The notes: generated from the sequence alone by a model not told the origin. Numbered from the stretch's first letter, positions 39,369 to 51,490 are shown. The stretch: 64,000 bases of DNA from Phycomyces blakesleeanus NRRL 1555(-) (GCF_001638985.1 NW_017265161.1:421544-485543); one strand, 5' to 3'. A program made the numbers and translations.

Positions 39369-40252
39369 TTAGAAGTCTCTTTTACTTTTGACTTTTTCTT
39401 TTTCTTTTTTGGCTTTTGCTTATTGATCTATATATATATACAAGATAGAGAGGTAGGGTGAAATGAAATCAAAAGAGAGGGAGTGTCAAAGCGTGAATAT
39501 GCTTTAGCTCCGATAATCAGAATTAGAAAGAAAGAAAAAATCTCAAGGACACGATGATTTAGCAATTGGTGTAGACAGATATTAGTATCCCCACGCACCC
39601 AATGCGCGGCCTTTGAAAATAAGATTTGAGAAAGATAGTTACAGGAGATGAAAGAAAGAGATATGAACACTAGTCAGGCGGAAGTGATGTCATGGGATCA
39701 ATGTATGGCTGTCACTGCTTTATCTGCGACTACATTGGGGAAAAAAGAGGGAGTTGTAAAGACAAATGCCCAGTGAGCACGCCAGATTGTGTGAACTGTG
39801 ATGGATGCAATCGCAATCTGGAGAGAGGAGGAAACGGAGAGAGAAAGCCGAGTACGAGTGAGAAGCCAGGCAACATCAGAAATGGACCAGAACCGACACA
39901 TTTGCCGCAGTACCAATGTCCACACAGGAAACTTGCGAGGGCAGGAGAAGACGAAGTGTTAGAGAGACTCTACCGCAGAGAGACGCGTACTAAACGACGT
40001 GCTCTTCATGCAATAACAAATCGGGTCTTTATAGTCCTTTCTTTTTCTTTTTTTTTTACTTTGACAATGACGTTATTTTTATCTTCAGTCGATTACTTAA
40101 CCTTACTGACTTTTTTAAATTCTCTAAAAGCTAAAGTAGATGTAGGCAAAGGCATATCAATGTATAGCATCAACCCCCACCCTCCGTACCAGTTGAATTC
40201 CCCCCCATATGCCAAAGTTACGCAAAAACCGAATTGAAACTTTGAATCAGTA
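39369..40252. other. Intergenic upstream of NEO1-type gene
   Basis: Contains a 181-codon open frame (39692-40237, plus) whose first half is Cys/Arg-rich and second half low complexity. It has no recognisable domain and no support as a gene. The promoter of the flippase gene must lie here. Confidence 0.45.
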
Positions 40253-40567
40253 GGGTGTTTCAAGTTTAAAGATCCTGAAGAATTTGAGGTTTTTATTTTC
40301 TATATATACTCTATTAATTGGCCAATAACATCTAATATGAAAATATATTACTGAATTTCCCTAAGTAAAGTCATGTATAAAAAATCAAGTCAACTTCTAA
40401 AAGTCTAAAAGTCTAAAAGAAATCTCTTGAAGCTTTTTGATTTAGATTTTTTTTTTACAGATATTTCAATAGTTCCTAAATCCTTTTAGGAAGGTGACTT
40501 GCTTTTTAAGTTCGCCGATAGAAATATCTAAACCTTGAATCCTTCAAGATCTAAATTTGAAACACCC
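40253..40567. mobile_element. MITE with TA duplication and GGGTGTTTCAA ends
   Basis: The left end GGGTGTTTCAAGTTTA, then GATCCTGAAGAATT..AGG, is inverted at the right end with few mismatches over about 45 bp. The flanks are TA at 40251-40252 and 40568-40569. The element is 315 bp, AT-rich and non-coding. The terminal sequence is close to those at 2566 and 33003. Confidence 0.8.
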
Positions 40568-40569
40568 TA

Positions 40570-41378
40570 TTGAAATCAAAAGGGCCAAGTTTCCAGCAGC
40601 CTGAAATGATAGGATTGGACCTGTCCAGTATATGGAACTTTTAGCAGGTCTTTATGTATCTTAACAAGATATTGAAGTCAGAGGGTTTTCTATGGAACCC
40701 ATCTATTTTTATTATTATTACAGTAAATGCCGTAGACAACTTGGTCCAAGGCTGGTCTTATCTAAGCTTCTTTTCAAGCCAGATACCATGCAAGCATAAA
40801 AGGGGCTTTAGATAAAATAGATAGCTTTAGAAATATGAATACCCAACGTTAATAAAAATAAAATTACACCTGTATTATTTAGTATTTTACAAAGAAGTAT
40901 ATATATATATATTTTCTCTCTCTCATAAACAAATACGATTTTTTGAAAAACAAAACAAAACAAAACAAGTATGCTTTGTATATTCCTCCAGTCAGTCGAT
41001 TGGATTGAGAATAGGACCATAGTAGGAGCATTATTATCAGTAAGCTCTTCGTTTCTTTCTTTTTTAATTTGATTATTTTTCTTGGTAAATCCCAATCAAA
41101 ACTCCATTACAGATCAATTCAGGGACCCCTTGATAATCTCTAGAGCCGATCGATATCCCTCCCTCTATTTCTTCTCTAAAGAACATTTCAAGGACCCTTG
41201 CTTTTGTTCTATTGTTTTGATTTATATGTTAAATAGAAAGATGGATATGGTTGTGTATTTTGTAAATAAGTAAAAAAAAAAGGAAATGTAAGATGACGAA
41301 GAAAATGATATCAAGAGAAAGAAGATGAGAATAATAGATAGAGGGATAGAAAGAGAGAGAGAGAAAAAGATAGAAAGA

Positions 41379-41419
<41 letters not shown>

Positions 41420-41568
41420 AAGAAGAAGAACAAGACAATGGATTTTTGTAATTATTGTTTTTTTTTGTATTTGTATTTGTATTTGTATTTGTGCAGTGTA
41501 TTAAACATCTTTCTCACTTTCTCATCTTATTTCTTTCTTTACATATGTATATCAATCTTCCTTTTTCT
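40570..41568. other. Intergenic 3' of PDH E1 alpha, microsatellite-rich
   Basis: AT-rich. A GTA trinucleotide tract lies at about 41392-41420 and TTTGTA units at about 41466-41493. No gene supported. Confidence 0.55.
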
Positions 41569-41978
41569 CTAAAAGTGCTTGGATTCAGAGGGGACGCGGC
41601 CACGGATGACCTTGGGCTCAGTACCGGGGATGTAGATGTCGGTGTAGAACTCCTTGAGCTCTGGCTCGGGAGATGCCTCGGCCTCCTTGGCAGCCTCATC
41701 AACGATCTTGCGGGCTTCCTTGTCAATGGCCTTGAGGTCAGCCTCGGTGGCAACACCGTGCTCGAGGATGATCTGCTTCATGCCAGTGATGGGATCAGAG
41801 GTGGAGCGCATGTGCTGGATCTCCTCACGGGTACGGTAGGTGGTTCCGGGATCGGACATGGAGTGACCACCATAACGGTAAGTAGCCAACTCCATCACAA
41901 GAGGACCCTTTCCAGAGGTAGTCCATTCCTTAGCCCACTCACAAGCTCTGTAGACAGCAAGGGCATCCATACCGTTGA

Positions 41979-42019
<41 letters not shown>

Positions 42020-43515
42020 AAAACATATATTAGAAAATGCCAATGCATTATTTATTTCTCTGTCTTGCTACTTCACTAACACTCTCTTTGTATGTGTCTT
42101 TACCACACACACACAAGGTATTTCACCATCTAACTCTTGTATATTCTATATCTGACTTACGTAGATACCGGGGATGTAGTCACCACGGGTAAAGTACTTT
42201 GTAGAGGCAGAGGAACGGTTGGCAGAGGTGCCCATACCGTACTTGTTGTTCTCGCAAACAAAGACACAGGGAAGATCCCAGAGCTTGGCCATGTTGTAGG
42301 CCTCAAAGACCTGACCCTGGTTAGAAGCACCGTCACCATAAAGGGCAAAGGTGACCGAGGGAATACCGAGGTACTTTTGGGTAAAGGCAATACCGGCACC
42401 AAGAGGAACCTGGGCACCGACAATACCGTTGCCACCGTAGAAGGAAGGCGAGAACATGTGCATGGAGCCACCCTTTCCCTTGGAAATACCATCACGACGA
42501 CCCATCAACTCGGCCAAGATGCTCTTGATAGAGCCACCGCGGACGTAGGTGAAACCGTGGCAGCGGTAAGAGGTGATGACATGATCATCGTGGGTGATGG
42601 CAGCTTCCATACCAACAGAGACAGCTTCCTATTAGTCCAAAACATTGCACAAGGTGAGTATAGGATTAATATGGAGTATTCATTATTTCTATTAAGTTCA
42701 ATATAGAGATAGTATAATTATAACTATATATATATATATATCCCGGGCCAAATAAATAAAATAAAATAAAATAAAAAAAAAATTGGGTTTGGGCGGGTAT
42801 CAACTTTTTTCTCCTCACACACAAAATATTATTATATTTTTTCCCGTCCAAGATTTTTGGCTGGGAAAAAAATTATTGTGGATTCCCCCATTTTTACCCG
42901 CCTTCCCCAATTTTTAACCCATATACTTTTCTTTTTCTTTTTTTTTTGGTGTTGTTGATGGTCTAAGTGTAATCGACAGCTCTTCATTAATCAAAAAGAT
43001 GTATTTTACCTGTCCATTGCACAAGTGGCAGAAACCTCTGATCTTCTTGGCCTTGTACATGGCATCAGCAGCCATTTCCATACGTCTCATGGTAGTCATC
43101 TTGGTGTACATATCCAAGAGCTCGGCCTTGGAAAGCTCAACCTCAAGACTGGGCTTCTCAGCATTGTACATCTCAAAGGAAGACTCGGGTAAGGTAATCT
43201 TGATCTTCTCAGAGTCATCGCTACCAGAGGAGGCCTGGGCCATAAGACGGGGAGTCATGGTAGAAAAGGCACGCTAAGAAAATAAATAAAAATATGCGTA
43301 CGTGCGTATGTGAGTTTCAAGTATTCTATCTGATTGTAGAGACAGATAAAGATAAAGAACTACTTCTTTTGGCTGCCTATCTGCCTATCCTAATCCTATT
43401 ATCTTGTCTTTTGTAGTCTGTGGTTTATATTGGCTTCTAGTATATTTACAGGAGCAAAGGCCTTGGGGGCTACTGCTACATTAGCGAGTAGACGGGAAGC
43501 AGCCAAACGAAGCAT
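41569..43515 (-). CDS. PDA1: Pyruvate dehydrogenase E1 component, alpha subunit, mitochondrial
   Basis: Predicted 402-residue E1 alpha of the mitochondrial pyruvate dehydrogenase complex, which decarboxylates pyruvate with thiamine diphosphate. Exons: 43515-43450, 43273-43010, 42628-42161, 41979-41569 (1209 nt). The N-terminus [27 protein letters not shown] is a good presequence. Key segments are [43 protein letters not shown], the thiamine-diphosphate motif GDGASNQGQ...[11 protein letters not shown], and the regulatory loop [16 protein letters not shown] with the Ser residues phosphorylated in this family. Codon use is C/G-ending and strongly biased, like HSP70, which fits high expression. 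The second intron carries a TIR-like inverted repeat (42780-42914). Confidence 0.96.
42780..42914. repeat. Inverted-repeat insertion-like block in PDH E1 alpha intron 2
   Basis: AATTGGGTTTGGGCGGGTA at 42781-42799 is mirrored by TACCCGCCTTCCCCAATT at about 42895-42912, with 3 differences. The block is GC-richer than the rest of the intron. It may be a small MITE. Confidence 0.5.
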
Positions 43516-44046
43516 GACTGTAGGATATTTTTCTCTTTTTAAAAAAAATTAAAGGGAAAGAAAGAAAGAGAGATTTTATTCTGGAGAAGGTTGGTGTATG
43601 AGAACGGAAAAAGTGATGAAAATTTATAGGGTTCCCAACCATTGACTGTCCTTTTTGATAGTCTAGCGATCTGATTGGCCAATATCTCCTGTGCGCTTCC
43701 CCAAAAAAAAACCGCCATTATAAAATAAAAAATACGTGAAGAGATAGAAGACAAGTAGGAAGGGTAAGATAGGAAGTAAAGGCACTAAAATAATTATTAT
43801 TTATTTTTTTTACCTTCTTTTACCCGCCAAAAATTATAGCTATAATACAATCAAAATATATAAACTACAAATGCACTCCTGTTAAAAGATACCTCTTTAC
43901 GTTTTAATAAAAACCATTCAAGCCAAGATAACATTTTTATATCTTTTTGTATTATTTTTGATATCATTATATAAATACTTGATTTTGATTTATATGAATA
44001 TGAATATGAATATGAATATATAAATATATATATATATATTTAAATG
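43516..44046. other. Intergenic upstream of PDH E1 alpha
   Basis: 531 bp of AT-rich DNA. It should be the PDH E1 alpha promoter and the 3' region of the glycosyltransferase-like gene. Nothing else seen. Confidence 0.5.
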
Positions 44047-47000
44047 TTAATAATATGTTAAGCCATCATCACTTCTATATACATTTCTATCATGGGGGTT
44101 GGCTGGTGCGCCATCGTACCACGAAAGAGGATAGACATGGTAATAAAGTCGGTTGAGTCTATCGAGCTCACTCTCCAGATCCTGCATCTCATCATCCTCA
44201 AACCCGTGGTCCTCTTCCAGACTGAGCATGTCAGACACATCGATTGGCTTTGGGAGATAATCTTCCTGCTCCTGGATTTCCTGCTCAACCGACAACGAGT
44301 GCTGCTGCTTTTCGGAATCTGGCGCCACATACACCGTCACGTACTCAATGTGCTCCACTGCCTCCTTTGTCTTGACGGGCTTCAGGCGACGCTTGAGCTC
44401 GGCGGCTTCGGCTGCGGCTGCCAGGCTGGCCTCGATCTCCTGCCGCGAGTGTGGAAAGGGACACAAGAGATCCTGGGGGTCGTATCGGCCGTGGGTGCGT
44501 GCACAGGCCGATACCTGGCGATGCCACACTGCGGCCGTGTCCTGCAGCATCGCATGTGTCTTGAGACGCCCCCAGAGGTCCAGGACAGGGAGCCCTTCGA
44601 AGGCTGGCAGGCGGTGGCCGGGCAGCTGGTCAATAATCGTGTCACGCTCCATCAGAGGTACCCGGAAATTGTCGATGACTACCTGCAGGCGCGCCTTCTT
44701 GACGTGCGTACCAAACTCCAGGTGGTTGGTCGAGAACGACTCGTAGTGCTGGAAGTTGGGGTAGAGCATCACATACGCCCGCAGATAGACCAGCTCGATA
44801 AAGTACTTTTTCCAGGACTTCTTCCACCGGTCTGATCGACTGCCGGGCACGGTGATGTTCAAAAGGTGCTCCTGGCGCAGATCCTCGATCCGGCTCGTCA
44901 GGTAGTCGTGGAATTCGCGCCAATGTTCTGGAAAATAGACTGCTCCCCAGCTGCAGGGAACTTGGCTAACGTACGGCATCCGGGGTGGGTGCATGGGTTC
45001 CAGAACCAGCGCCGGGTCAAACGGACGGCGTCCTTCGGGCAAGAGCTCGAGGTTGCGAGGAGAATAAAGCGAGATTCCGTACAGCGCAGGATTGGATTGC
45101 TCGTAGCGGTACTTCAGAATCGCATACTTGGACCAGCAATAGAACAGCGGCGAGACCTCGATGTCGTCCTCAAGCAACACCGCATAGTCGTCATTGTCAT
45201 TGGGGTACCAAGACTCAATGATGGCCGGCATAAGCCCGCCTTTGCGCACACGGTGCCGGATCGTCTTTTCGCCGTGGTGCCAGGAAAAACTGTTGACCAG
45301 CATTTTCGTAACCCTGTCTGCAGACTGCTCCATGTGCACGACCAGGTTGACCTTGTCGCCCAAAAAGTGGGCCCGTCCAGACGACTGCAGCAAACGCGAC
45401 AAGGAATGAGGACGGCGATCGGTAATGACGACAAGCTGGATTCTAATCGTGTGCCAGAACTGAAGGGTCTCGAGCGACAGATCTGCAATCCACAGCACAT
45501 GCCGCACATCATCGGCCGGCAGAGCAATGGCCACGACATGCTGCAGACTGGCCATCTGGGCAAGTGCATCGTCCATTGGATTCTGGATGTGGATGAGGAT
45601 CTGTGGCCGGATGACCTGGATCAGCCGGGTCATCTTCCACACCACAGCCGAGGTGAGTGCAAGGTCATCAAGAGGTTCGAGATCAAGGTCGTGGATTGTC
45701 ACACTGGTCGAGCAATTGGTGTGGTCAAAGGCGAGCTGCAGAGCCTGGCCACCAAGACCTCCTCTGGAGTGTCCGGTCACGACCACATGCGCCGTCTGGT
45801 TGAATCGGCAGATCAACGGGTGCAGTGCAATTGCTTGTTCGGGTCCGTCTGCAAAAAACACGGCCGAGTGCTTGTCGTGGTGCTGTCTGACCGTGATCTG
45901 GCGGCTGTCGAGGGCCGATGGACTGGTGCGTTTGGCCAACAGAGTTTGCCACTGAGTGTTTGTCTCGAACGCGTGTTTGACCTCTAGGCATTCTGCCGTT
46001 TCCTGTTGTTGATCTGCAGACACCGATGATGAAGATCGTAATGGCGATGGCTCAAAGGGGGCCAGAATTGTAGGAATGTTGGCGTGCTGCAATAAGTTTT
46101 GAGACACAAAATGTCCAACGGGAGATGCCAGGCTGTCTGGTCTTCGATCGGCCAAGAGATAGGGTATCCAGGCACGTTTGAGCAGCCAGGCGCCCTGGAC
46201 CATGTCGACAGGTTGGGTCACACGTGGCAACAGGTCAAGGGCATCTGGTAAGCACAGAATGGCAGTGGCTGGATCCTTGTTGAGGTTTGCGGGTAGAAGG
46301 ACGCCTCGCTGGCCGACAAGTGCATGTTCATATTCAGATGTGCGCATCAGACGGTAGATGTTTTCTAGCTCGTCCGAGGGAACAACTGTGTCTACTGCCC
46401 AGACCCAGGCACTCTCAACACTGTGCAGTAATTGTAGCCAGGCTGCAGATGCCGCACTGCCAGCAGGTGCATCTTCGGGGGTGTCAATAGAGATGTACTG
46501 GAGTGGTGGTAATTGTATTTCCTGTTGTTCTGAAGAAGGAGAAGAAGAAGAATATGGTGATGATGATGATAATTGTGATAATAATAATAATGATGATGCT
46601 GATTGTGGGTCTTTTAATTCTTTGACGTATTCCTCAATTGATGTACTCGAGTGAGTCTGACTGACAATAACGATGTTGGATGGTTGGATAGATTGGGATA
46701 GGACAGAATTGATGCGTTGGATGGCTTCTTGTTTGGAGTGAACAGATATAATTGCAGTGATGTCAAGTTTGTTACTGTCTGCTACCAAAGGTTTGTTGGC
46801 TACTAGTCCAGAAAGTGCAGTTGGGTCGTGGCCTTGGATGGTGTATGTCTGGAGTGAGCGTATAAATGAAAGAGGTTGAGATGAGTGACGAAGGTTTGTT
46901 TGGTGATGATGACGAGCGATTGGAAATGACCATGCGGAATCTAAGATTATTATTTAGTTATTTATTTTTTGATGAGAACCAAGATGATATATATATATAT

Positions 47001-47374
47001 ATATTGTGTGTGTGTGTGTGTTGTACGAATAATAATAACAATAATAATAATAATGTACCTTGTAACCAATTTTCAAATTGGGGCCAACGCCATTCATTGA
47101 ATACATGTTTGTGTGGGATTGGGATGCTTTCTGGTTTAGATTGCTGTTTGTTCCCCTGCTGTTCCTGTTGTCCCTGCTGTTGTTGTTGTTGTTGTTGTGG
47201 TGGTGGTGTTAATTGTTGTTTTTGCTGCTGTTGCTGTTGCTGTATTGGTGGTTTCTGTGGTTTCTGTGGCGGTGTAGAAGTAAAGAACAAGGGGATACAT
47301 AATAGGAGAGCGAATGCCAAGAGAACAAAGGCAAAGAAACGAAACAGTTTCTTTGGCGAGTAAGGTAATGCCAT
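44047..47374 (-). CDS. Large type II membrane protein with GT2-like glycosyltransferase domain
   Basis: Predicted 1069-residue protein. Exons 47374-47059 and 46940-44047 (3210 nt). Residues about 10-31 are a single hydrophobic anchor (LFRFFAFVLLAFALLLCIPLFF), followed by a Pro/Gln-rich stalk with several Gln runs, which suggests a type II Golgi protein. The lumenal part has a first alpha/beta region (DITAIISVHSKQEAIQRINSV, an opening strand and helix typical of nucleotide-sugar transferases). A second region contains YAVLLEDDIEVSPLFY, a DXD-like metal site, and later QVPCSWGAVYFPEHWREF. This fits a family of GT2-like proteins of unknown substrate found in fungi and plants. Exons are GC-richer than the surroundings. 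The substrate and reaction are not known. Confidence 0.75.
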
Positions 47375-47862
47375 AGAATTGTATAATATTCTTTCTTTCT
47401 TTCTTTTTTTTTTTTGCTTTAACTTTTTTTTTCTATTTTTATACTATGCTTCCATATAATAGAATAAAATATAATAAAATCGTATATACTTTTATTTTAT
47501 TTTATATATATTAAAGAAGTGTATATTGAATAAATCAAGTTAAAGGCGTAAAGGAAAGAACAAGTAGCAATAGCAGTAGCAGTAGCAGTAGCAGTAGTAA
47601 AGAAGTAGTAGTAAAGAAGAAAGGGGTAATGATACTAATAAATAAATCAATATGAAATAAATGCTTAATTTGGAATATTCAGGTCCATTTTTTTTTTTAT
47701 TTTTTACCTGGAACCAAAAAAAAAAAAAAAAAAAAAAGAAAAAAAAGAAAAGAAAAGCCCAATAACCGGAGTCCAATAGAAAAGTAGGACGTCAAAAAAA
47801 AATAGACAGTAAAGATTATTTGTTTCTTTAACGCAATATTTTTAACTAATATTTCGCACATA
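47375..47862. other. Intergenic with poly-A and AGTAGC microsatellite
   Basis: Includes AGTAGC units at about 47563-47598 and a long A-run at about 47718-47737. It should be the promoter of the glycosyltransferase-like gene. The right end abuts the Tc1 element. Confidence 0.55.
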
Positions 47863-49237
47863 CACTCGAGTGTAATAGGTCATTAGACGGTCACAGATTT
47901 TTTGATTTTTTGATTTTTTTTATGCATTATCAAAATACTCTTTTCTTTGTAAAACCACTAAAAACTCTTAAACAAATAAAACAAAAGCACAAAATGACTC
48001 CACCAACTTCTAGCATCACAAAACCCAAAAGACAAGAGCTAGATGCGTTCATTAGGGGCCGAATTATAGGTCAATGGGAGAAGGACGCTACATATGAAGA
48101 AATCTCTAAAGCCCTTGACATTCCGAAGAGCACTGTTGGAAATGTAGTGAAAGCCTTCAGAGATAAAGGTGTTTCCAAGCCCTTGACACGTCTAGGAAGG
48201 GAACCAAAGGTTACAAAGAGAACACAATCTGCGATGGTGCGCTCATTTCGTAGTGAGCCATTCGTGTCAATTGCGGCTCAGCATCAGAGATTAGTCGATG
48301 TGGGAATCTCTATCTGCATGACTACATTCCGTAAGAACATGGAACCTCTTGGCTTTAGTTCTCACTCAGCAGCTCGCAAGCCAGGGTTGACCGAGAAACA
48401 GAAGGAAAACAGGCTGAGCTGGTGCCTTGACAAAGTGAATTGGACTGTTGAGCAGTGGAAGTCAGTTGTCTGGTCAGACGAGTCCAGACTCATGGTAGTT
48501 GGCAATGATGGAAGAGTCAGAGTCATCAGAAAGACTGGCGAGAGGTTTGACAAGAACCATATTGTCCAAACATACAAGTTTGGTAAGGGTTCCGTCATGA
48601 TTTGGGGTTGTTTCTGGGGTGGGGGTCTTGGCCCCTTGGTAACATTGAAAGGAAACATCGATCAAGACAAGTACATCGACTGTTTGGCTCAGTACTTTCT
48701 TCCCTGGTACGAGGAACTGTCCAGGGATAATAACAAACAGTTTTTGTTCCAAGAGGATGGTGCACCATGCCACACGGGCGCTTATGCCACATGGTATAAA
48801 AAAGAGAGGTGTCTAATAGATAGCTTTGATTTTTGGCCTGCCCAGAGCCCAGATCTTAATCCTATCGAGCATATTTGGGCTCATCTTGCGAGGAAACTTC
48901 GCAAGAATAGAGCACAAGTAACCAATGTGGAAGAACTTGAAGCGGTAATCCACAAGACATGGTTGGAGATACCACTTCAAGTTCTGGAAACTTTGGTAGC
49001 CAGCATGCCAGATAGGCTTAAAGAAGTAATCGAGAGAGGTGGTGACACAACTCATTACCAGAGCTCATACCTTTTCTCTTAAATATATATATAATAAACT
49101 ATGTTTTCTCTAAGTTTTGCTTTATTCTGAGCACATTTTATTATCAACATTATTGAAAAGAAAATATCGTCCATAATATGCTTGAAAAATAATTTTGAAA
49201 ATTAGAAGACCGTCCAATGACCTATTACACTCGAGTG
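47863..49237 (+). mobile_element. Complete Tc1/mariner element with perfect TA target duplication
   Basis: The 1375-bp element has ends CACTCGAGTGTAATAGGTC, with identity continuing over about 31 bp (one A/G difference) between left and inverted right terminus. TA flanks both ends (47861-47862, 49238-49239). The first 10 bp are themselves a palindrome. One uninterrupted transposase gene lies inside. It looks young. Confidence 0.92.
47994..49082 (+). CDS. Tc1/mariner-superfamily transposase
   Basis: Predicted 362-residue DDE transposase. The start is placed at MTPPTSSITKPKRQ; an in-frame ATG at 47922 would add 24 residues. The N-terminal paired-type DNA-binding region holds a helix-turn-helix (YEEISKALDIPKSTVGNVV) and a second one after LGREPKVTKR, which takes the place of the usual GRPR hook. 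The catalytic domain shows VVWSDESRLMV (first Asp), GSVMIWGCFWGGG, FLFQEDGAPCHTG (second Asp) and WPAQSPDLNPIEHIWAHL (Glu). By my count 36 residues separate the second Asp from the Glu, more than the 34 of classical Tc1. No stop or frameshift is seen. It cuts and pastes the surrounding element at TA sites. Confidence 0.92.
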   Translation: MTPPTSSITKPKRQELDAFIRGRIIGQWEKDATYEEISKALDIPKSTVGNVVKAFRDKGVSKPLTRLGREPKVTKRTQSAMVRSFRSEPFVSIAAQHQRLVDVGISICMTTFRKNMEPLGFSSHSAARKPGLTEKQKENRLSWCLDKVNWTVEQWKSVVWSDESRLMVVGNDGRVRVIRKTGERFDKNHIVQTYKFGKGSVMIWGCFWGGGLGPLVTLKGNIDQDKYIDCLAQYFLPWYEELSRDNNKQFLFQEDGAPCHTGAYATWYKKERCLIDSFDFWPAQSPDLNPIEHIWAHLARKLRKNRAQVTNVEELEAVIHKTWLEIPLQVLETLVASMPDRLKEVIERGGDTTHYQSSYLFS

Positions 49238-49239
49238 TA

Positions 49240-50199
49240 CAAAGAAGAAAATACCAAGACATTTCAGGGACATAATATATATGAGCAAATGAACGAATGG
49301 ATACCAATCATATAGAAAATATCGAATACTTGCGCACACTTTTTGCCTATTTTTTTTATTTTATTTTTTAAAAAAAAGGAACCAATTTTACCTTGAGCTT
49401 AAATGATTATTTTCCTCTCTCAGACTTAAAAATTGTGTGAAGTTTCACAAACCATCCAATTAAAAAGAAGCATTCTAAATTTGATTTAAAAAAAATTACT
49501 TTCGATCAATATTATGTCACTTGTTAGTTTTGTCTATAACCAATAAAGAGGTCCATGCTTAATTTCAAGGAACGAGAATAAAGAAATGAAACATTTGCTT
49601 CAACCCATTATATGTTTCAAAGCCAATAACGTTAAACCGAAAGTACCAAAAGTATATTTAGTTAGAATGGTCTTGTTTGAGTTTACATACCGATATCAGC
49701 TTTTGTATATAAGTATTTAAGAAAAACAACAACATATGCAGTGCGAAAAATCAAAGCAGCAGCCTTTATTCTGCAAGAAATGGACGAATTCAATGAATGA
49801 TCGATACCGAAACTTCTATAGAAAGTACCAGTAAACAACTTTACAGTATTTAAAAGCTTTTTATTTTAAACCCTCAGATCCAATAAATTATAGGCCAGGA
49901 TTGGCATAGAAAGCAAAACTTCAAGGACGGATCTGTTTTACCGGATAAAAGAACCCGGAGTTTAAAACAAAACAAAATGAAATGCATGTCTTCAACAGTA
50001 ACAACAAGTATTCAAAGGTGTAATGATAGTGTCAACCATAAATGTGGTATGCCGCTGTGGTGTTGTGACGTTGAATTTTACTCAGTCAGGTACAAATCTA
50101 TGGATTTACAATTGTTTCTATTCATTTTCACTTTAAAAACGAAACATTCCTGAACTTTAAGAAAACTTGAAGAAAGCCGGTGCGATACAACGGTGTTAA
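49240..50199. other. AT-rich DNA of unknown content
   Basis: No motif-bearing frame. Likely old repeats. Confidence 0.4.
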
Positions 50200-50810
50200 A
50201 AGACTAGGGTTCTTCCAAGACAATCTCCTTCAAACATAAAAAGTGTTTAACCACGTTTGGGAGAAGTGACATTTGATCCAGGTTTTTTTTTTGAATAGTT
50301 TGATTTTGGATGCATTGATTATTCTGTAAAGCTTGGGAGACAGGAGATCCATAACGTATGTGTGTTTTTTTTTGCCTTTACAGTGGATACCACAAACTTT
50401 AGGTTTCAAAACTTCCTTCATCTGTTTGGCAAGTTTGGCTAAATCTGATTCTACATTGGAGCTTTTTTCTATACGCTTAAATCCAGCAATTAAAACAAAA
50501 CATTTGGTACTACCAGAGATGTTGTATACAAAAAAATCCAGCTAGAATGCAACGTTGTTGTTCCTTGATAGCTGACCGCTAGCCCATTTCATTCTGAGAA
50601 GAGAATCCGAGGCAAATTCATCTTTCTCATCTGAATTCGTAAATGTAATGGTGTACCCACAAATACGGTAAGGGTGGTGGTGGATTGACAAATCAGATGG
50701 TATTTTGTCCTCTTTATCATTTTCCGTTTCATACGGATCTATTAAGTTTAGTGTATGGCGGTTTCTGCTGGTTGTGCTTGATTTAGATTTATGGTACTTT
50801 TGTCAAAATC
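50200..50810 (-). pseudogene. Decayed hypothetical gene of a fungal lineage-specific family
   Basis: On the minus strand one frame stays readable for about 190 codons with a single internal TAG. It includes IHHHPYRICGYTITFTNS, MKWASGQLSRNN, FVYNISGSTKCFVLIAGFKR, then DLAKLAKQMKEVL, KVCGI, and YVMDLLSPKLYRI. The pattern (LAxxMKxxLD...VCGxxxxG...Y.MDL...YR.) resembles a family of uncharacterised, often repeat-associated genes in Mucorales. The ends are not found. Its function is unknown. Confidence 0.45.
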
Positions 50811-50959
50811 ATTAAATGTATTGATAGCGCTAAAATTACCTGCTGTAACGCTATAACTGCTGTCTTTGAGGCTTTGTATCGAGTGGCTTTAATGATAATA
50901 AGCGATGAGCTTCTGCCCTTACAAAATCCGGTACATCACGCAAGCTTTAGGCGCTATCC

Positions 50960-51490
50960 ATTATTGACATTTTTTTTGTGGTGGATCAGACTTTGTTATT
51001 TATTAAATGGTTAAAAAAAAACTAACTAACAATGGGCAGAAAACGTTTCCTGGTGGGGGACAACATTTTCTTGTAGTAGACATCATTTTGATTTTCACGG
51101 ACCACAAGTTATGCCCATTCTGTTATGACCTATGCCATGGACGGCATGGTATTACCCGAAACCTTTGGAGGAGATGATAATCAGCCTTGCTTCTATTTTA
51201 TTTTTTATTTTTTTAATGACAAGCCTTGGGCTACTTTCTGGTTATATATGCGAAAGAGAGACAAAGAAATGATACGCGTATGAAGGCTAAATAAATAGTA
51301 AAAAACAAAAAACAAAAAAATCCAACAGGATTGCGTCACAATTTAATGAAAACAAATCCTAATAATATTATGCATAGCTGGCTATTGATAAAGTGTATTC
51401 GTAAATAAGTATTTAATTCATTTTTATTGTAAAGTCTAAATTTAGGGCGCAAACAGCTATTTTGATAGGGATATATTGTGTATTTTTTTA
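50960..51490. other. AT-rich DNA, no gene seen
   Basis: Small open frames only. It borders the MITE-like element at 51491. Confidence 0.4.

Noticed and set aside
39692..40237. 181-codon plus-strand open frame
   Set aside because: Cys/Arg-rich then low-complexity, no family motif, no splice or promoter support, and the opposite strand is equally open.
44866..45987. Long plus-strand open frame (373 codons)
   Set aside because: It is the shadow of the minus-strand glycosyltransferase-like gene, whose exon has GC-biased codons that leave the other strand open.
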